Below, one piece after another: positions 36,600 through 45,201 of a stretch of 64,000 bases of DNA. Both the position numbers and the translations under genes were made by a program. The DNA comes from Mucilaginibacter terrigena. GTDB taxonomy: Bacteria; Bacteroidota; Bacteroidia; Sphingobacteriales; Sphingobacteriaceae. The DNA is taken from NCBI RefSeq assembly GCF_004168255.1, contig NZ_SEWG01000007.1, positions 62,001 through 126,000 of the forward strand, written 5' to 3'. The notes below the pieces were generated by a model. It saw only the letters and a list, made by a program, of their open reading frames with translations. It made no database searches and was not told the origin of the DNA. The first letter of the stretch is position 1. Each line of letters begins with the position of its first letter.

Positions 36600-38360
36600 T
36601 TATTGAAAAGTAATTTTTCTGATAGTACCTGCATCTGTGCCAACATATAACGCACCTTTGCTGTCTATCGCTATCGTATTTACACCGTTAAATCCGGCTG
36701 CTGCACCTATCCCGTCAATGTCAGACCCGGCACCGGCGCCACCGGCAATAGTGGTAACCACACCGCGTGGGTTTATCATACGTATCAGGAACTTTGACGT
36801 TCCATAGTCGTTATCACAAACATACAGGTTGCCTTTATTATCAAGCACAATGCCGAATGGGGAACCAAACTGGGCTGCCGTACCTACCCCATCCTTAGCA
36901 ACATGGGTACTGTTCCCGGCAAGCACTTTTAAACCATTAGAATCTTTTACCCAAACGCGGCCGTTGGTGGCATCCGATACATAGGTTGTTGATCCTGATA
37001 GCGCAATACCATATGACGATACATTTGTGATACTTGCTTCGGCAGATAAAAATTCTGTTTTGCTTATTGCAATACTTACATTGCCTGCCGGTGTGATTTT
37101 TTGCAGGTTAGCGCCGCTATTGAATATGTATAAATTGTCCTGCGCGTCAAATTTCATAGCAGCTGTATACACTTTAAGATCAGCTTTTACAGGCGCTGTA
37201 TAATTGGTGCCGGTGCCGGCCCACCATTCGGCCGTTGTTGGGGCCGCGGTGGCTGAACGGAATATTCCGCTAAACCCGCCGGCAATATTTGATTCTGTTG
37301 CAAAATAAAGTTGATTTTGACTGTCAACCCCTATGGCCCATAAACTTGTTTTGGGGTTTAAAACAGGGACATTGGTACCATCGCCATTAGGGTTAGGAAA
37401 TAAGGGCCTGTAATAAGAGATCTGGCCTGCGCTATATTTAGCAAGGCGAGATGCCGGTATATTCCCATTATAATAATTATCTGTCCAGTAAATATTATCC
37501 GAGCCATCAATGGTTATACCTTGCACCGGCCCGCCTCCTGTACCTGTAACAGTAGATACATTTGCCTGTTGCACCGTTAAGTTTTGCGGGGCCGATACTG
37601 TACGGCCCTGCGTAGTAACTGTTAAAGCCCCTGCCGTTACGCCCTGCGGAACGGTGATCTGGATAGAATCCGGGCCGGCGATATGTATAGTAGCCGTTAT
37701 ATCGTCTATCTTAACAACGTTCTTATCGGCAGTGGCACCTAAGTTGCCGCCATAAATGGTTAACAACCACCCCGGGAAGGTTTTAACATCTGATACGCCT
37801 ATGATATGCGGAAGCTCGCTGGTGTTAAACAAACCGGCCAGGCTAAATACTACCGCGTTATCGCCGGTAGATAATATGGTTATGTTCAAGTAAACGCCGT
37901 TTACATACCATTGGTCGTTTACCTTAGTTAGTAGCAGTTTTTTACCGCTCAGCGCTGTTAGTGTTGTGCCGCTGGTTACTTTGGTGATATCAATTTTTCC
38001 TACCACGATATAATCTCTCACCACCGATGAATCGGGCAGATAAACATCTTCAACAGCTGTTGTTTTCTTGCGGCTGGTAGTTTTTAGTGTGTAAGCTTTG
38101 TTTGATGGGGCAAAAACGGTTACCCCGGTTTCTACCTCTGCTTGTGTAAGGCCGGCCGATTTAAAATCAAGCGCAAACTGGCTTAAAGTATCTTTGCCTG
38201 CAAGCGCCTGCTCAACGTTAGTGGTTACCTGTTCAACGGTTGGCTTTTTAACCGGGTCGGGGCCGGGTTTAACAGGGTCGTTCTTTTTACAGGCTCCTGC
38301 GAAAAGGGCAATTAAAATGAGTAGCGAAAAATATTTCCCTACCTGAGATATCTTATTCAT
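36600..38360 (-). CDS. Surface lipoprotein with FAS1, IPT/TIG and NHL-propeller domains
   Basis: Read from ATG 38360, the lipoprotein (about 586 residues) has lipobox FAGAC; an upstream in-frame ATG at 38402 precedes the signal and is less likely. The domains in order are as follows. A fasciclin FAS1-like domain (about 45-180) has VTVFAPSNKAY and DYIVVGKIDI. An IPT/TIG immunoglobulin-like domain follows (about 185-265: PHIIGVSDVKTFPGWLLTIYG). Then comes a six-bladed NHL-type propeller (about 270-585) with repeats such as GITIDGSDNIYWTD, MKFDAQDNLYIFNSG, IVLDNKGNLYVCDND and IAIDSKGALYVGTD. FAS1 domains act in adhesion and NHL propellers in binding, so an exported binding or adhesion role is the best inference. 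No enzyme signature is seen. Confidence 0.82.
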   Translation of the reverse strand: MNKISQVGKYFSLLILIALFAGACKKNDPVKPGPDPVKKPTVEQVTTNVEQALAGKDTLSQFALDFKSAGLTQAEVETGVTVFAPSNKAYTLKTTSRKKTTAVEDVYLPDSSVVRDYIVVGKIDITKVTSGTTLTALSGKKLLLTKVNDQWYVNGVYLNITILSTGDNAVVFSLAGLFNTSELPHIIGVSDVKTFPGWLLTIYGGNLGATADKNVVKIDDITATIHIAGPDSIQITVPQGVTAGALTVTTQGRTVSAPQNLTVQQANVSTVTGTGGGPVQGITIDGSDNIYWTDNYYNGNIPASRLAKYSAGQISYYRPLFPNPNGDGTNVPVLNPKTSLWAIGVDSQNQLYFATESNIAGGFSGIFRSATAAPTTAEWWAGTGTNYTAPVKADLKVYTAAMKFDAQDNLYIFNSGANLQKITPAGNVSIAISKTEFLSAEASITNVSSYGIALSGSTTYVSDATNGRVWVKDSNGLKVLAGNSTHVAKDGVGTAAQFGSPFGIVLDNKGNLYVCDNDYGTSKFLIRMINPRGVVTTIAGGAGAGSDIDGIGAAAGFNGVNTIAIDSKGALYVGTDAGTIRKITFQ

Positions 38361-38553
38361 GATTAAGTATTTAGTGTTGTCAATTATAATATTAATTAAC
38401 ACGCCAAAACATACCCGAAAACGGGTATATTGAAGATTTATTTGTGTGCCGGTAACTCGTTACAAACCGCTGACCTAATAAATTTTGCCCGTTAAAGGTT
38501 AAAACTATTTTTGTACCTGTTAATTGATCATTTCCCCGCTTACAAAAAAATGC

Positions 38554-39924
38554 ATGGCTGAAACTTCCCTGGTACGACGTCTTGGGCTGGCGCAAGCGAC
38601 CGCGATAAACATGACCGATATGGTGGGTATCGGGCCGTTCATTACTTTGCCTATGGTAATCAGTATGATGAACGGGCCGTGGTTTTTATATGCCTGGCTG
38701 GCCGGTGCCGTGCTGTCTTTTATCGATGCCATGGTTTGGAGCGAACTGGGCGCGGCCTTCCCAAGAGCCGGCGGGTCCTACAATTTCCTGAAAGAAACCT
38801 ATGGCAAAAAGGGGCCGGGCAAACTAATGAGCTTTTTGTTTGTGTGGCAAACCATGATACAGGCGCCGCTGGTGATCGCTTCGGCAGCCATCGGGTTTTC
38901 AAAATACTTTTCATACCTGCTGCCTTTAACCCGTACCCAGGAACGGATCATGAGCGGGAGCGTGGTGATCTGTATCATCATACTGCTTTACCGCAAAATA
39001 GAATCGATAGGCAAAATAAGCATGGTGCTTTGGGTGGGCGTATTGCTTACCATGATCTGGATAATAGCAGGCGGACTGGCGCATGGCAACTTTCTGTCGC
39101 CCATCAAACATATTAACGACGGACTTACCGTTAACTACGCCTTTGTTGCCGCTATCGGTTTTGCCAGCGTAAAAAGCGTTTACAGCTATTTAGGTTACTA
39201 TAACGTTTGCCATTTAGGTGGCGAGATTATTAACCCATCTAAAAACATACCAAAAAGTATGTTTATCTCAATAGCAGGTATAGCGGTGTTGTATATGCTG
39301 ATGAATGTGAGCGTTGTTAGCGTTATCCCCTGGCACCAGGCAAAGGACAGCGAGTTTGTGGTGAGTGAATTTATGGAGAAGTTATCCGGGCATGTAGCAG
39401 CAAAAATAGTTACCTGTTTAATATTGCTTGTGGCGTTCTCTTCCGTGTTTTCGGCCACGCTGGGTTATAGCCGCATCCCATATGCGGCCGCTGCCGACGG
39501 TGCCTTTTTTAAAGTGTTTGCCAAACTGCATCCCACAGGTAATTTCCCTTATATATCGTTGCTGGTTTTGGGTGGGATAGCCTTTGCATTCAGCCTGCTG
39601 TTTAAACTCAGCGATGTGATCAGCGCGATACTGGCCATGCGGATCCTGATCCAGTTCATCTCGCAGGCATTAGGCTTATACCTGCTGCGCAGGCGCAAAA
39701 GCGAAACCAATTTCCCCTATAAAATGCCGCTGTTCCCTATACCTATATTTTTGGCTATTGCCATGTGGGTAGGCATCCTGGTGTCAACGGGCTTCCATAT
39801 GGTATTGGGCGGGTTAAGTGCCATTATATTAGGTACAATTGTGTACTTTACCAAAGCGAAGATGAATAAAGAATGGCCGTTTAAGCCGGCTCATCTAACC
39901 GGTAAAAATCCACAGCATTCTTAG
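38554..39924 (+). CDS. APC-family permease next to the sugar-acid operon
   Basis: An inner-membrane permease of about 456 residues from ATG 38554 (a TTG at 38524 would add 10 residues; the ATG start MAETSLVRRLGLAQATAIN matches family N termini better). About 12 helices are visible. The first carries NMTDMVGIGPFITLP, a variant of the APC GxGIF segment, and WSELGAAFPRAGGSYNFL follows. APC members usually carry amino acids or related amines. The 3' end overlaps the convergent amidohydrolase gene (39881) by 44 bp, so the two genes interfere on opposite strands. Its place beside a sugar-acid operon could mean transport of an organic acid, but there is no proof. Confidence 0.83.
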   Translation: MAETSLVRRLGLAQATAINMTDMVGIGPFITLPMVISMMNGPWFLYAWLAGAVLSFIDAMVWSELGAAFPRAGGSYNFLKETYGKKGPGKLMSFLFVWQTMIQAPLVIASAAIGFSKYFSYLLPLTRTQERIMSGSVVICIIILLYRKIESIGKISMVLWVGVLLTMIWIIAGGLAHGNFLSPIKHINDGLTVNYAFVAAIGFASVKSVYSYLGYYNVCHLGGEIINPSKNIPKSMFISIAGIAVLYMLMNVSVVSVIPWHQAKDSEFVVSEFMEKLSGHVAAKIVTCLILLVAFSSVFSATLGYSRIPYAAAADGAFFKVFAKLHPTGNFPYISLLVLGGIAFAFSLLFKLSDVISAILAMRILIQFISQALGLYLLRRRKSETNFPYKMPLFPIPIFLAIAMWVGILVSTGFHMVLGGLSAIILGTIVYFTKAKMNKEWPFKPAHLTGKNPQHS

Positions 39925-40723
39925 CCCAAAAAGCTTCCTGCTCGTTTTGGCTTAATTTGCTAATGTAATTTTCAATTACGCTAAGTATGCCCTTATAGCC
40001 GCCTGCCACGTTGCATACGGGCCAGTCGGAACCGTACATTACGCGGTTTGCGCCGAATGCGTTGAATACGACATCAAGATAAGGCACAAAATCAGCAGGC
40101 TGCCAGTTTGCCCAGTCCGCCTCGGTAACCATGCCCGATATTTTACAGGAAACATTTGTGAACGCGGCCATGGCTTGCATATCTTCTTTCCAGCCGTCAA
40201 TCCGTTTAGCTTTGATATAGGGTTTGGCCAGATGGTCTATCACCAAGCGCTGTTGAGGGAACGCTGCCACAAACTGCCTGGCATAAGGCAAATGGTTCGG
40301 CATGATCAGGATATCGTAGCTAAAACCATATTGACGCAGCAGGCCTATACCGTGCATAAAGTTTGGGTTCAGCATAAATTTTTCATCAGGTTCGCCTTGT
40401 AAAATATGGCGGAAACCTTTCATCAACTTTACTGTACTATAGTGCGTTAAACGTTCTTCAATGTTGTCAGCCATAAGGTCGACCCACCCCACAACGCCTT
40501 TTATAAAACTGTTTTTCGCGGCAAGTTCAAGCAGGAAATCGTTCTCGGCCTCTGTTTGGTCTACCTGTACCGCTACGCAGCCCTCAATACCGTTTTGCTG
40601 TAAAATGGGTTGCAGATCGGCAGGTAAAAAATCCTTTTGGATAGCCTGCATATCATCGTTGATCCAGCCGTGCCTTACCGCATCAAACAACCAAAAATGC
40701 TGGTGACTATCAATCTTTCGCAT
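39881..40723 (-). CDS. Amidohydrolase-family lactonase (L-fucono/L-rhamnono-lactonase-like)
   Basis: The protein is about 280 residues. The ATG at 40723 is chosen because it begins directly before the metal motif (MRKIDSHQHFW, His7/His9). A farther ATG at 40762 would overlap the previous gene by 53 bp. Other family marks are GVVGWVDL, RLVIDHLAKP and YGSDWPVC (metal/catalytic Asp). It belongs to the amidohydrolase branch (COG3618 type) that opens L-fucono-, L-rhamnono- or galactono-lactones. It overlaps the FAH-family gene by 14 bp and ends the operon UxaA-SDR-FAH-lactonase. Together these fit oxidation of a deoxy-sugar via lactone and acid. Which sugar is not decided by sequence. Confidence 0.85.
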   Translation of the reverse strand: MRKIDSHQHFWLFDAVRHGWINDDMQAIQKDFLPADLQPILQQNGIEGCVAVQVDQTEAENDFLLELAAKNSFIKGVVGWVDLMADNIEERLTHYSTVKLMKGFRHILQGEPDEKFMLNPNFMHGIGLLRQYGFSYDILIMPNHLPYARQFVAAFPQQRLVIDHLAKPYIKAKRIDGWKEDMQAMAAFTNVSCKISGMVTEADWANWQPADFVPYLDVVFNAFGANRVMYGSDWPVCNVAGGYKGILSVIENYISKLSQNEQEAFWAKNAVDFYRLDEPA

Positions 40724-41567
40724 AAGCTTTAAGCACTTGTTTTGCTTCGCCCAGTCCATCAATACCTAACTCAACCACGTCGCCGGGTTTTAAATACAAC
40801 GGCGGTTTCATGCCCAGGCCAACACCCGCCGGCGTACCTGTCGAGATCACATCGCCCGGCAACAGGGTCATGAACTGGCTGGTGTAAGCTATCAGATAAG
40901 GAATGTTAAATATCAGGTTTGATGTGCTGCCATCCTGCACGGTTTTACCGTTTAAAGTTAACCACAGGCGCAGGTTGTGCACGTCGGCTACCTCATCCGT
41001 GGTAGCCAAGAAAGGGCCTATGGGCGCAAAGGTATCGCAGCCTTTGCCCTTATCCCAGGTACCATTGCGTTCCAGCTGAAACTCCCTTTCAGATACATCG
41101 TTATGCAGGCAGTAGCCGGCCACATGATCCATCGCTTCGCTTTCTTCAATATACGATGCCTTTTTGCCAATCACCACGGCAAGCTCTACTTCCCAATCGG
41201 TTTTTACCGAATTTTTAGGGATGACGATATCGTCATTTGGCCCAACAAGCGCGGTGGTAGATTTAAAGAACAGGATAGGCTCTTTTGGCAAAGGCGCGTT
41301 GGTTTCTTCGGCATGGTCTTTATAGTTAAGGCCAATACATACAATTTTTGAAGGTCGCGCGAAAGGGCTGCCTAAACGCTCGCCATCGGCGATCTTAGTT
41401 AGCTTGCCTTTGTTGGCGTCGACAAACTGCTGCAAACGTTTCAACCCATCCGCTTCAAAAAAAGCTTCGTTATAATCTTCGCCAAAGGCCGATGTATCAT
41501 ATTTCACATCATCAATAATAACACCGGTCTTTTCCTTGCCGGCCGCGCCGTATCGTATTAGTTTCAT
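40710..41567 (-). CDS. FAH-family hydrolase (2,4-diketo-3-deoxy-sugar-acid hydrolase-like)
   Basis: The 285-residue cytoplasmic protein has the fumarylacetoacetate hydrolase C-terminal fold. Signs are KIVCIGLNYKDHAEE (about residue 75), PILFFKSTTALVGPND, WEVELAVVIGKKA (metal-binding Glu residues), GYCLHNDVSERE, and DVISTGTPAGVGLGMKPP near the end. In sugar-acid pathways such enzymes split 2,4-diketo-3-deoxy-L-fuconate or -rhamnonate into pyruvate and L-lactate. Other family roles (fumarylpyruvate hydrolase, ureidoglycolate lyase) are possible. The partners (SDR dehydrogenase, UxaA dehydratase, lactonase) favour the sugar-acid role. Confidence 0.87.
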   Translation of the reverse strand: MKLIRYGAAGKEKTGVIIDDVKYDTSAFGEDYNEAFFEADGLKRLQQFVDANKGKLTKIADGERLGSPFARPSKIVCIGLNYKDHAEETNAPLPKEPILFFKSTTALVGPNDDIVIPKNSVKTDWEVELAVVIGKKASYIEESEAMDHVAGYCLHNDVSEREFQLERNGTWDKGKGCDTFAPIGPFLATTDEVADVHNLRLWLTLNGKTVQDGSTSNLIFNIPYLIAYTSQFMTLLPGDVISTGTPAGVGLGMKPPLYLKPGDVVELGIDGLGEAKQVLKAYAKD

Positions 41568-41572
41568 ATTTG

Positions 41573-41687
41573 TTAGTTCATTGGTTCACTGGTTCACTGG
41601 TTCATTAGTTCATTGGGCTTGATGCTTCAGACTACATCTGCACATTTGAAATCTGCACATCCGCACATCTAAAATCTGCACATCTAT
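41573..41687. repeat. Micro-repeat spacer between the SDR and FAH genes
   Basis: Two short-word repeats fill the spacer. 41573-41612 holds five 8-bp units of form YTRGTTCA in perfect period. 41634-41687 holds several copies of ATCTGCACAT separated by TTGAA or CTAAA. No coding or promoter meaning is evident. It lies inside an operon, so it is transcribed. Confidence 0.75.
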
Positions 41688-42451
41688 CAGTTATTTAATT
41701 TAATAAAACCGCCATCAATGGGGTAATCGCAGCCTGTGATGAAGCCCGCTTCGTCGCTGCACAGGTATAGGGCCAGTGCGGCTACTTCTTCGGGTTTGCC
41801 CATGCGGCCAATGGGCTGGCTTTTTGATAATTTTTCAAATATCTCGTCCTCGCGGCCGGGATAATTTTTGGAGATAAAACCATCCACAAACGGTGTATGC
41901 ACCCTCGCCGGCGATATGGTATTGCAGCGGATATTATCCGCCAGGTAATCGCGCGCTACCGAAAGGCTCATGGCTATAATAGCACCCTTGCTCATGGAGT
42001 AGGCGAACCTATCGGTAATGCCCACCGTAGCCGCTATGGATGCCATGTTGAGGATCACCCCGCCGCCATTAGCCTTCATCACCGGGATAGCTGCATACAG
42101 GGCATTGTAAGCGCCTTTAACATTCACATTATATATGCGATCAAGGTCAGCTTCGGTGGTGCCTTCCAGGCTGCCTACGTGTGCTATACCGGCATTGTTC
42201 ACCAATACATCAACCTTGCCAACCTGCCTAAAAACATCCAGCACCTGCTCCTGTTTGCTTATATCGGCGGTGTAGCCAAAGGCACTGCCCCGGGCGGCTT
42301 TTATTTCGTCGATGGTTTGCGCCGCGGCATCCGTATTCAGTTCGATGATGTGCACCGTAGCGCCTTGTTGGGCAAACAGCACCGATATGGCCCTACCTAT
42401 GCCGCTGCCGCCCCCTGTTATTACTGCGTGTTTATTTTTTAAACTAAACAT
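41687..42451 (-). CDS. SDR-family dehydrogenase (2-keto-3-deoxy-L-fuconate dehydrogenase-like)
   Basis: The 254-residue short-chain dehydrogenase has the cofactor motif TGGGSGIGRA (about 11-20), NNAG (about 87) and the catalytic YSMSKGA Tyr/Lys pair with upstream Ser (LNMASIAA). It ends in the usual GFITGCDYPIDGGF. It should be NAD-dependent. In L-fucose or L-rhamnose oxidation the matching step is oxidation of the 2-keto-3-deoxy acid to the 2,4-diketo acid, which the next gene (FAH family) would cleave. Alternatively it could be the sugar 1-dehydrogenase of the pathway. It is co-directional with UxaA upstream and the FAH gene downstream; both spacers carry repeats. Confidence 0.87.
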   Translation of the reverse strand: MFSLKNKHAVITGGGSGIGRAISVLFAQQGATVHIIELNTDAAAQTIDEIKAARGSAFGYTADISKQEQVLDVFRQVGKVDVLVNNAGIAHVGSLEGTTEADLDRIYNVNVKGAYNALYAAIPVMKANGGGVILNMASIAATVGITDRFAYSMSKGAIIAMSLSVARDYLADNIRCNTISPARVHTPFVDGFISKNYPGREDEIFEKLSKSQPIGRMGKPEEVAALALYLCSDEAGFITGCDYPIDGGFIKLNN

Positions 42452-42465
42452 ATATTTAAAATTGA

Positions 42466-42524
42466 GCTAAAAGCTAAAAGAAGAAAGATAAAAGCTTCGG
42501 ACTTTCAACTTTCTGCTTTTAGCT
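42466..42524. repeat. Inverted micro-repeat between UxaA and SDR genes
   Basis: AGCTAAAAGAAGAAAG (42472-42487) and CTTTCTGCTTTTAGCT (42509-42524) are inverted with one mismatch, around a 21-bp loop. An extra AGCTAAA copy lies at 42465-42471. The right arm abuts the UxaA stop codon. In RNA it would form a long stem with no U-tract, so it is more like a processing or attenuation structure than a terminator. Confidence 0.65.
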
Positions 42525-44188
42525 TACAATGACACCCCTCTTTTCCAGGGGATAAAATCGTCTTGTCCTAATATTACCGCTTTGGGCTGCTTAAGGCCGC
42601 TGGCTACCTCTATCACATAATCCAGCATCCGGGTGGCCGATTGCGCGATGGTTTCCTCCCCCTCGATAATGGTACCGCAATTCAGGTCCAGTATATCGGG
42701 CATTTTGTTGAACACTGCTGTATTGGTAGCTATTTTGATGACCGGCGCAATAGGGTTACCCGTAGGCGTGCCCAAACCTGTAGTAAACAAAACCACGTTA
42801 GCGCCCGATGCTACTTCGGCAGTGGTGCTTTCCACATCGCTGCCGGGTGTGCATAATAAGTTAAGCCCGGGTTTGGTTACCTTTTCGGGGTAATCCAGCA
42901 CATCAGTAACCGGCGAGGTGCCGCCTTTTTTTGCCGCTCCTGCAGATTTTATGGCATCTGTGATCAACCCGTCCCGGATATTGCCCGGCGATGGGTTGGC
43001 GTAAAAGCCTGAGCCATCCGCCTCCGCACGCGCATTGTAGGTTCGCATCAGGTCCATAAACTTCAGCGCTTCGGCTTCATCTGCACAGCGGTCGCTCATT
43101 TCCTGCTCCACACCGCAAAGCTCGGGGAACTCGGCAAGGATCACGTTGCCACCGAGGCCTACCAGGATATCCGACAGGTAACCCAACGCAGGGTTTGCCG
43201 AAATGCCCGAAAACCCATCCGAGCCACCGCACTCCAGCCCAATACAGAGCTTTGATAAAGGCGCGGGTTGGCGCTGTTGTTGGTTAGCTTCCATCAGCCC
43301 GGCAAAAGTTTGTTTAAGGGCTTCGTGCAATAGCTTACTTTCGGTACCAATTTTTTGCTGCTCCAGCATTACCAGTGGCTTGCTGAAGTTAGGGTCACGT
43401 TTTTGGATCTCGGTTTGTAAAATACCCGCCTGCGCATGCTGGCAACCCAAACTAAGTACCGTTGCACCTGCCACATTGGGGTGGGTGATGTATCCGGCCA
43501 GTAAACCGCACAAGGAATCGCTATCGGTACGGGTGCCGCCGCAGCCCATGTCATGGTTCAGGAATTTTATCCCGTCTATATTTTCGAATAGTTTTTTAGT
43601 GGTTTGCGCTTCGGGCGATAGCTGCAGGTCGGCCTGTAAAATATCGGCCGCCGTTTTGCCCGAACGGTACATTTCTACCAGGTTATCAACCTCGCTTTCG
43701 TAACCGCGTGGTTTGGCAAAGCCAAGCTTGGCCGATAGGGCTTCCTTTAGCACGTTGATGTTCCTATTCTCGCAAAAAACCAGCGGGATCACCAGCCAGT
43801 AATTGGCCGTACCCACCGAGCCATCCGCGCGGTGGAAACCCATAAATGTTTTATCGCGATAAGCATCGGCAGCAGCCGGTACTACCCAATTTGTTTTACG
43901 GCTGCCCAGTTTAAAATCGTCCGATGCGTGTTTAATATTATTAACCGTTAGGGCGGTGCCCTGCGGGATGTGCTCGCAGGCCTTACCTACCAATACCCCA
44001 TACATATGAATAGGCGCTTCGGGTTCCAGCGCGGCAATGGTGAATTTGTGCTTGGCTTCAACCGGGGTATGCAGGGTAAAGGTATGCCCACCAAAGTTTA
44101 TTGGTGTACCAGCGCTAAGGTTGGTTAACGCCACCAGCACATTATCGGCCGGGTGTATCTGTATGTAGGTATGTTTTTCTGCAGGCAT
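42524..44188 (-). CDS. UxaA-family sugar-acid dehydratase (altronate dehydratase-like)
   Basis: The 554-residue protein is a single-chain UxaA. It has an N-terminal SAF-like domain (about 8-90: DNVLVALTNLSAGTPINFGG), a middle domain with the metal motif LNHDMGCGGTRTDSDSLCG, and a C-terminal domain with CIGLECGGSDGFSGISANPA and SDVESTTAEVASGANVVLFTTG. The family dehydrates D-altronate, galactarate and similar acids to 2-keto-3-deoxy acids using iron or manganese. In this operon, with lactonase, SDR and FAH hydrolase, the likely substrate is a 6-deoxy acid (L-fuconate or L-rhamnonate) rather than altronate; that is inference. It appears to be the first gene of the operon. Confidence 0.88.
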   Translation of the reverse strand: MPAEKHTYIQIHPADNVLVALTNLSAGTPINFGGHTFTLHTPVEAKHKFTIAALEPEAPIHMYGVLVGKACEHIPQGTALTVNNIKHASDDFKLGSRKTNWVVPAAADAYRDKTFMGFHRADGSVGTANYWLVIPLVFCENRNINVLKEALSAKLGFAKPRGYESEVDNLVEMYRSGKTAADILQADLQLSPEAQTTKKLFENIDGIKFLNHDMGCGGTRTDSDSLCGLLAGYITHPNVAGATVLSLGCQHAQAGILQTEIQKRDPNFSKPLVMLEQQKIGTESKLLHEALKQTFAGLMEANQQQRQPAPLSKLCIGLECGGSDGFSGISANPALGYLSDILVGLGGNVILAEFPELCGVEQEMSDRCADEAEALKFMDLMRTYNARAEADGSGFYANPSPGNIRDGLITDAIKSAGAAKKGGTSPVTDVLDYPEKVTKPGLNLLCTPGSDVESTTAEVASGANVVLFTTGLGTPTGNPIAPVIKIATNTAVFNKMPDILDLNCGTIIEGEETIAQSATRMLDYVIEVASGLKQPKAVILGQDDFIPWKRGVSL

Positions 44189-44288
44189 AGCTTATGGGTA
44201 AGCTTATAAATGGTTTCCGTTTTACGAATATAGAAAAGCTTATAATTATTTAATGTAAAAATTACGTTTAATGTAAAATAATGTGGAC

Positions 44289-44318
44289 AAAAAAAATCCC
44301 CCACAAGGTGAGGGATTT
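44289..44318 (-). terminator. Rho-independent terminator after the OmpA-like gene
   Basis: On the minus strand AATCCCTCACC pairs with the GTGGGGGATT side around a short loop. A tract of eight T follows (A run 44289-44296 on the plus strand). It lies about 40 bp after the stop at 44356. Confidence 0.8.
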
Positions 44319-44355
44319 GCTATGATGGATTATCTTACTGAAAAGATGGATTATT

Positions 44356-45183
44356 TTATTTACTGATCAAATTATACAATTCATCCAGTTTTGGCGACAG
44401 TACAATTTCAATACGCCTGTTCCTGGATAGTGCCTCGGGTGTGTTGGCGGTATCGATCGGCTGGAACTCGCCTTTACCGGTAGCGGTTAACCTTTTAGGG
44501 TCGATGTTCTCGGTCTCGGTTAAGTAACGGGTAACCGATGTAGCGCGCAGTACACTCAGGTCCCAGTTATCTTTTATCTGGCCAAGGTTTTTTATCTTCT
44601 TGTTATCGGTATGGCCCTCAACGGCAATATTGATATCGGCCTCTTTGTTTAGCACGGCTGCCAGTTGCTTAAGCGCTTGTTTACCCTTCTCGTCTATTAC
44701 AATACTACCCGACGGGAACAGCAATTTATCTGTTAACGATACATAAACCTTACCATTACGGATATCAACCGTAAGCCCGCTTTGCTGGAAACCAAGCAAT
44801 GCCTTTTGCAATTTTTCCTTCAGCGCGTTTGTGGCTTCATCGCGTTTGCGCAAAATCTCTTCCACCTCTTTAAGGCGTGCTTCGCGTTTTTGCAGGTCGG
44901 TAGATAGCTGGCTTACCTTTGATGAGCTGGCATTGTAGTTTTTATCAAGGGCGTTATATTTATCATTTAGTCCGCTGTAATTACCTTTTAAGGTCGCCAG
45001 TTCCTGGCGGATGCGCGAAGTATCGGCTATCAGTTGTGATACCTGCTCTTCTAACGTGGCGGTACGGGTAGCCAATGAATCGCGCTCGGCTAATAATGCC
45101 TTATGCTTTTTAGGCGACATGATGACGCACGATTGCAGCGCGGAAACCAGGAGAGCGGCTAACAATAAGTGTTTAAATTTCAT
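44356..45183 (-). CDS. OmpA-family lipoprotein with coiled coil
   Basis: The 275-residue protein has a lipoprotein signal (lipobox ALQSC, Cys about 19). A long coiled coil follows (about 28-130, heptad-rich, LLAERDSLATRTATLEEQVS). A C-terminal OmpA peptidoglycan-binding domain comes last (about 150-265) with VEGHTDNKKIKN, LSVLRATSVTRYL and SRNRRIEIVLSP. The order is that of a Pal/MotB-like tether linking outer membrane and peptidoglycan, with the coiled coil as spacer. It sits between the sugar-acid operon and the DUF2461 gene, with its own strong terminator. A structural role in the envelope is the best call. Confidence 0.9.
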   Translation of the reverse strand: MKFKHLLLAALLVSALQSCVIMSPKKHKALLAERDSLATRTATLEEQVSQLIADTSRIRQELATLKGNYSGLNDKYNALDKNYNASSSKVSQLSTDLQKREARLKEVEEILRKRDEATNALKEKLQKALLGFQQSGLTVDIRNGKVYVSLTDKLLFPSGSIVIDEKGKQALKQLAAVLNKEADINIAVEGHTDNKKIKNLGQIKDNWDLSVLRATSVTRYLTETENIDPKRLTATGKGEFQPIDTANTPEALSRNRRIEIVLSPKLDELYNLISK

Positions 45184-45201
45184 GATATGTAGATTAATAG
45201 G

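Noticed and set aside
38524..38554. TTG start at 38524 for the second APC permease
   Set aside because: The ATG at 38554 gives a typical permease N terminus; the ten extra residues have no family support. It cannot be fully excluded.
41573..41687. CRISPR-like array
   Set aside because: The units are 8-10 bp, without spacers of even size, and no cas genes are present.
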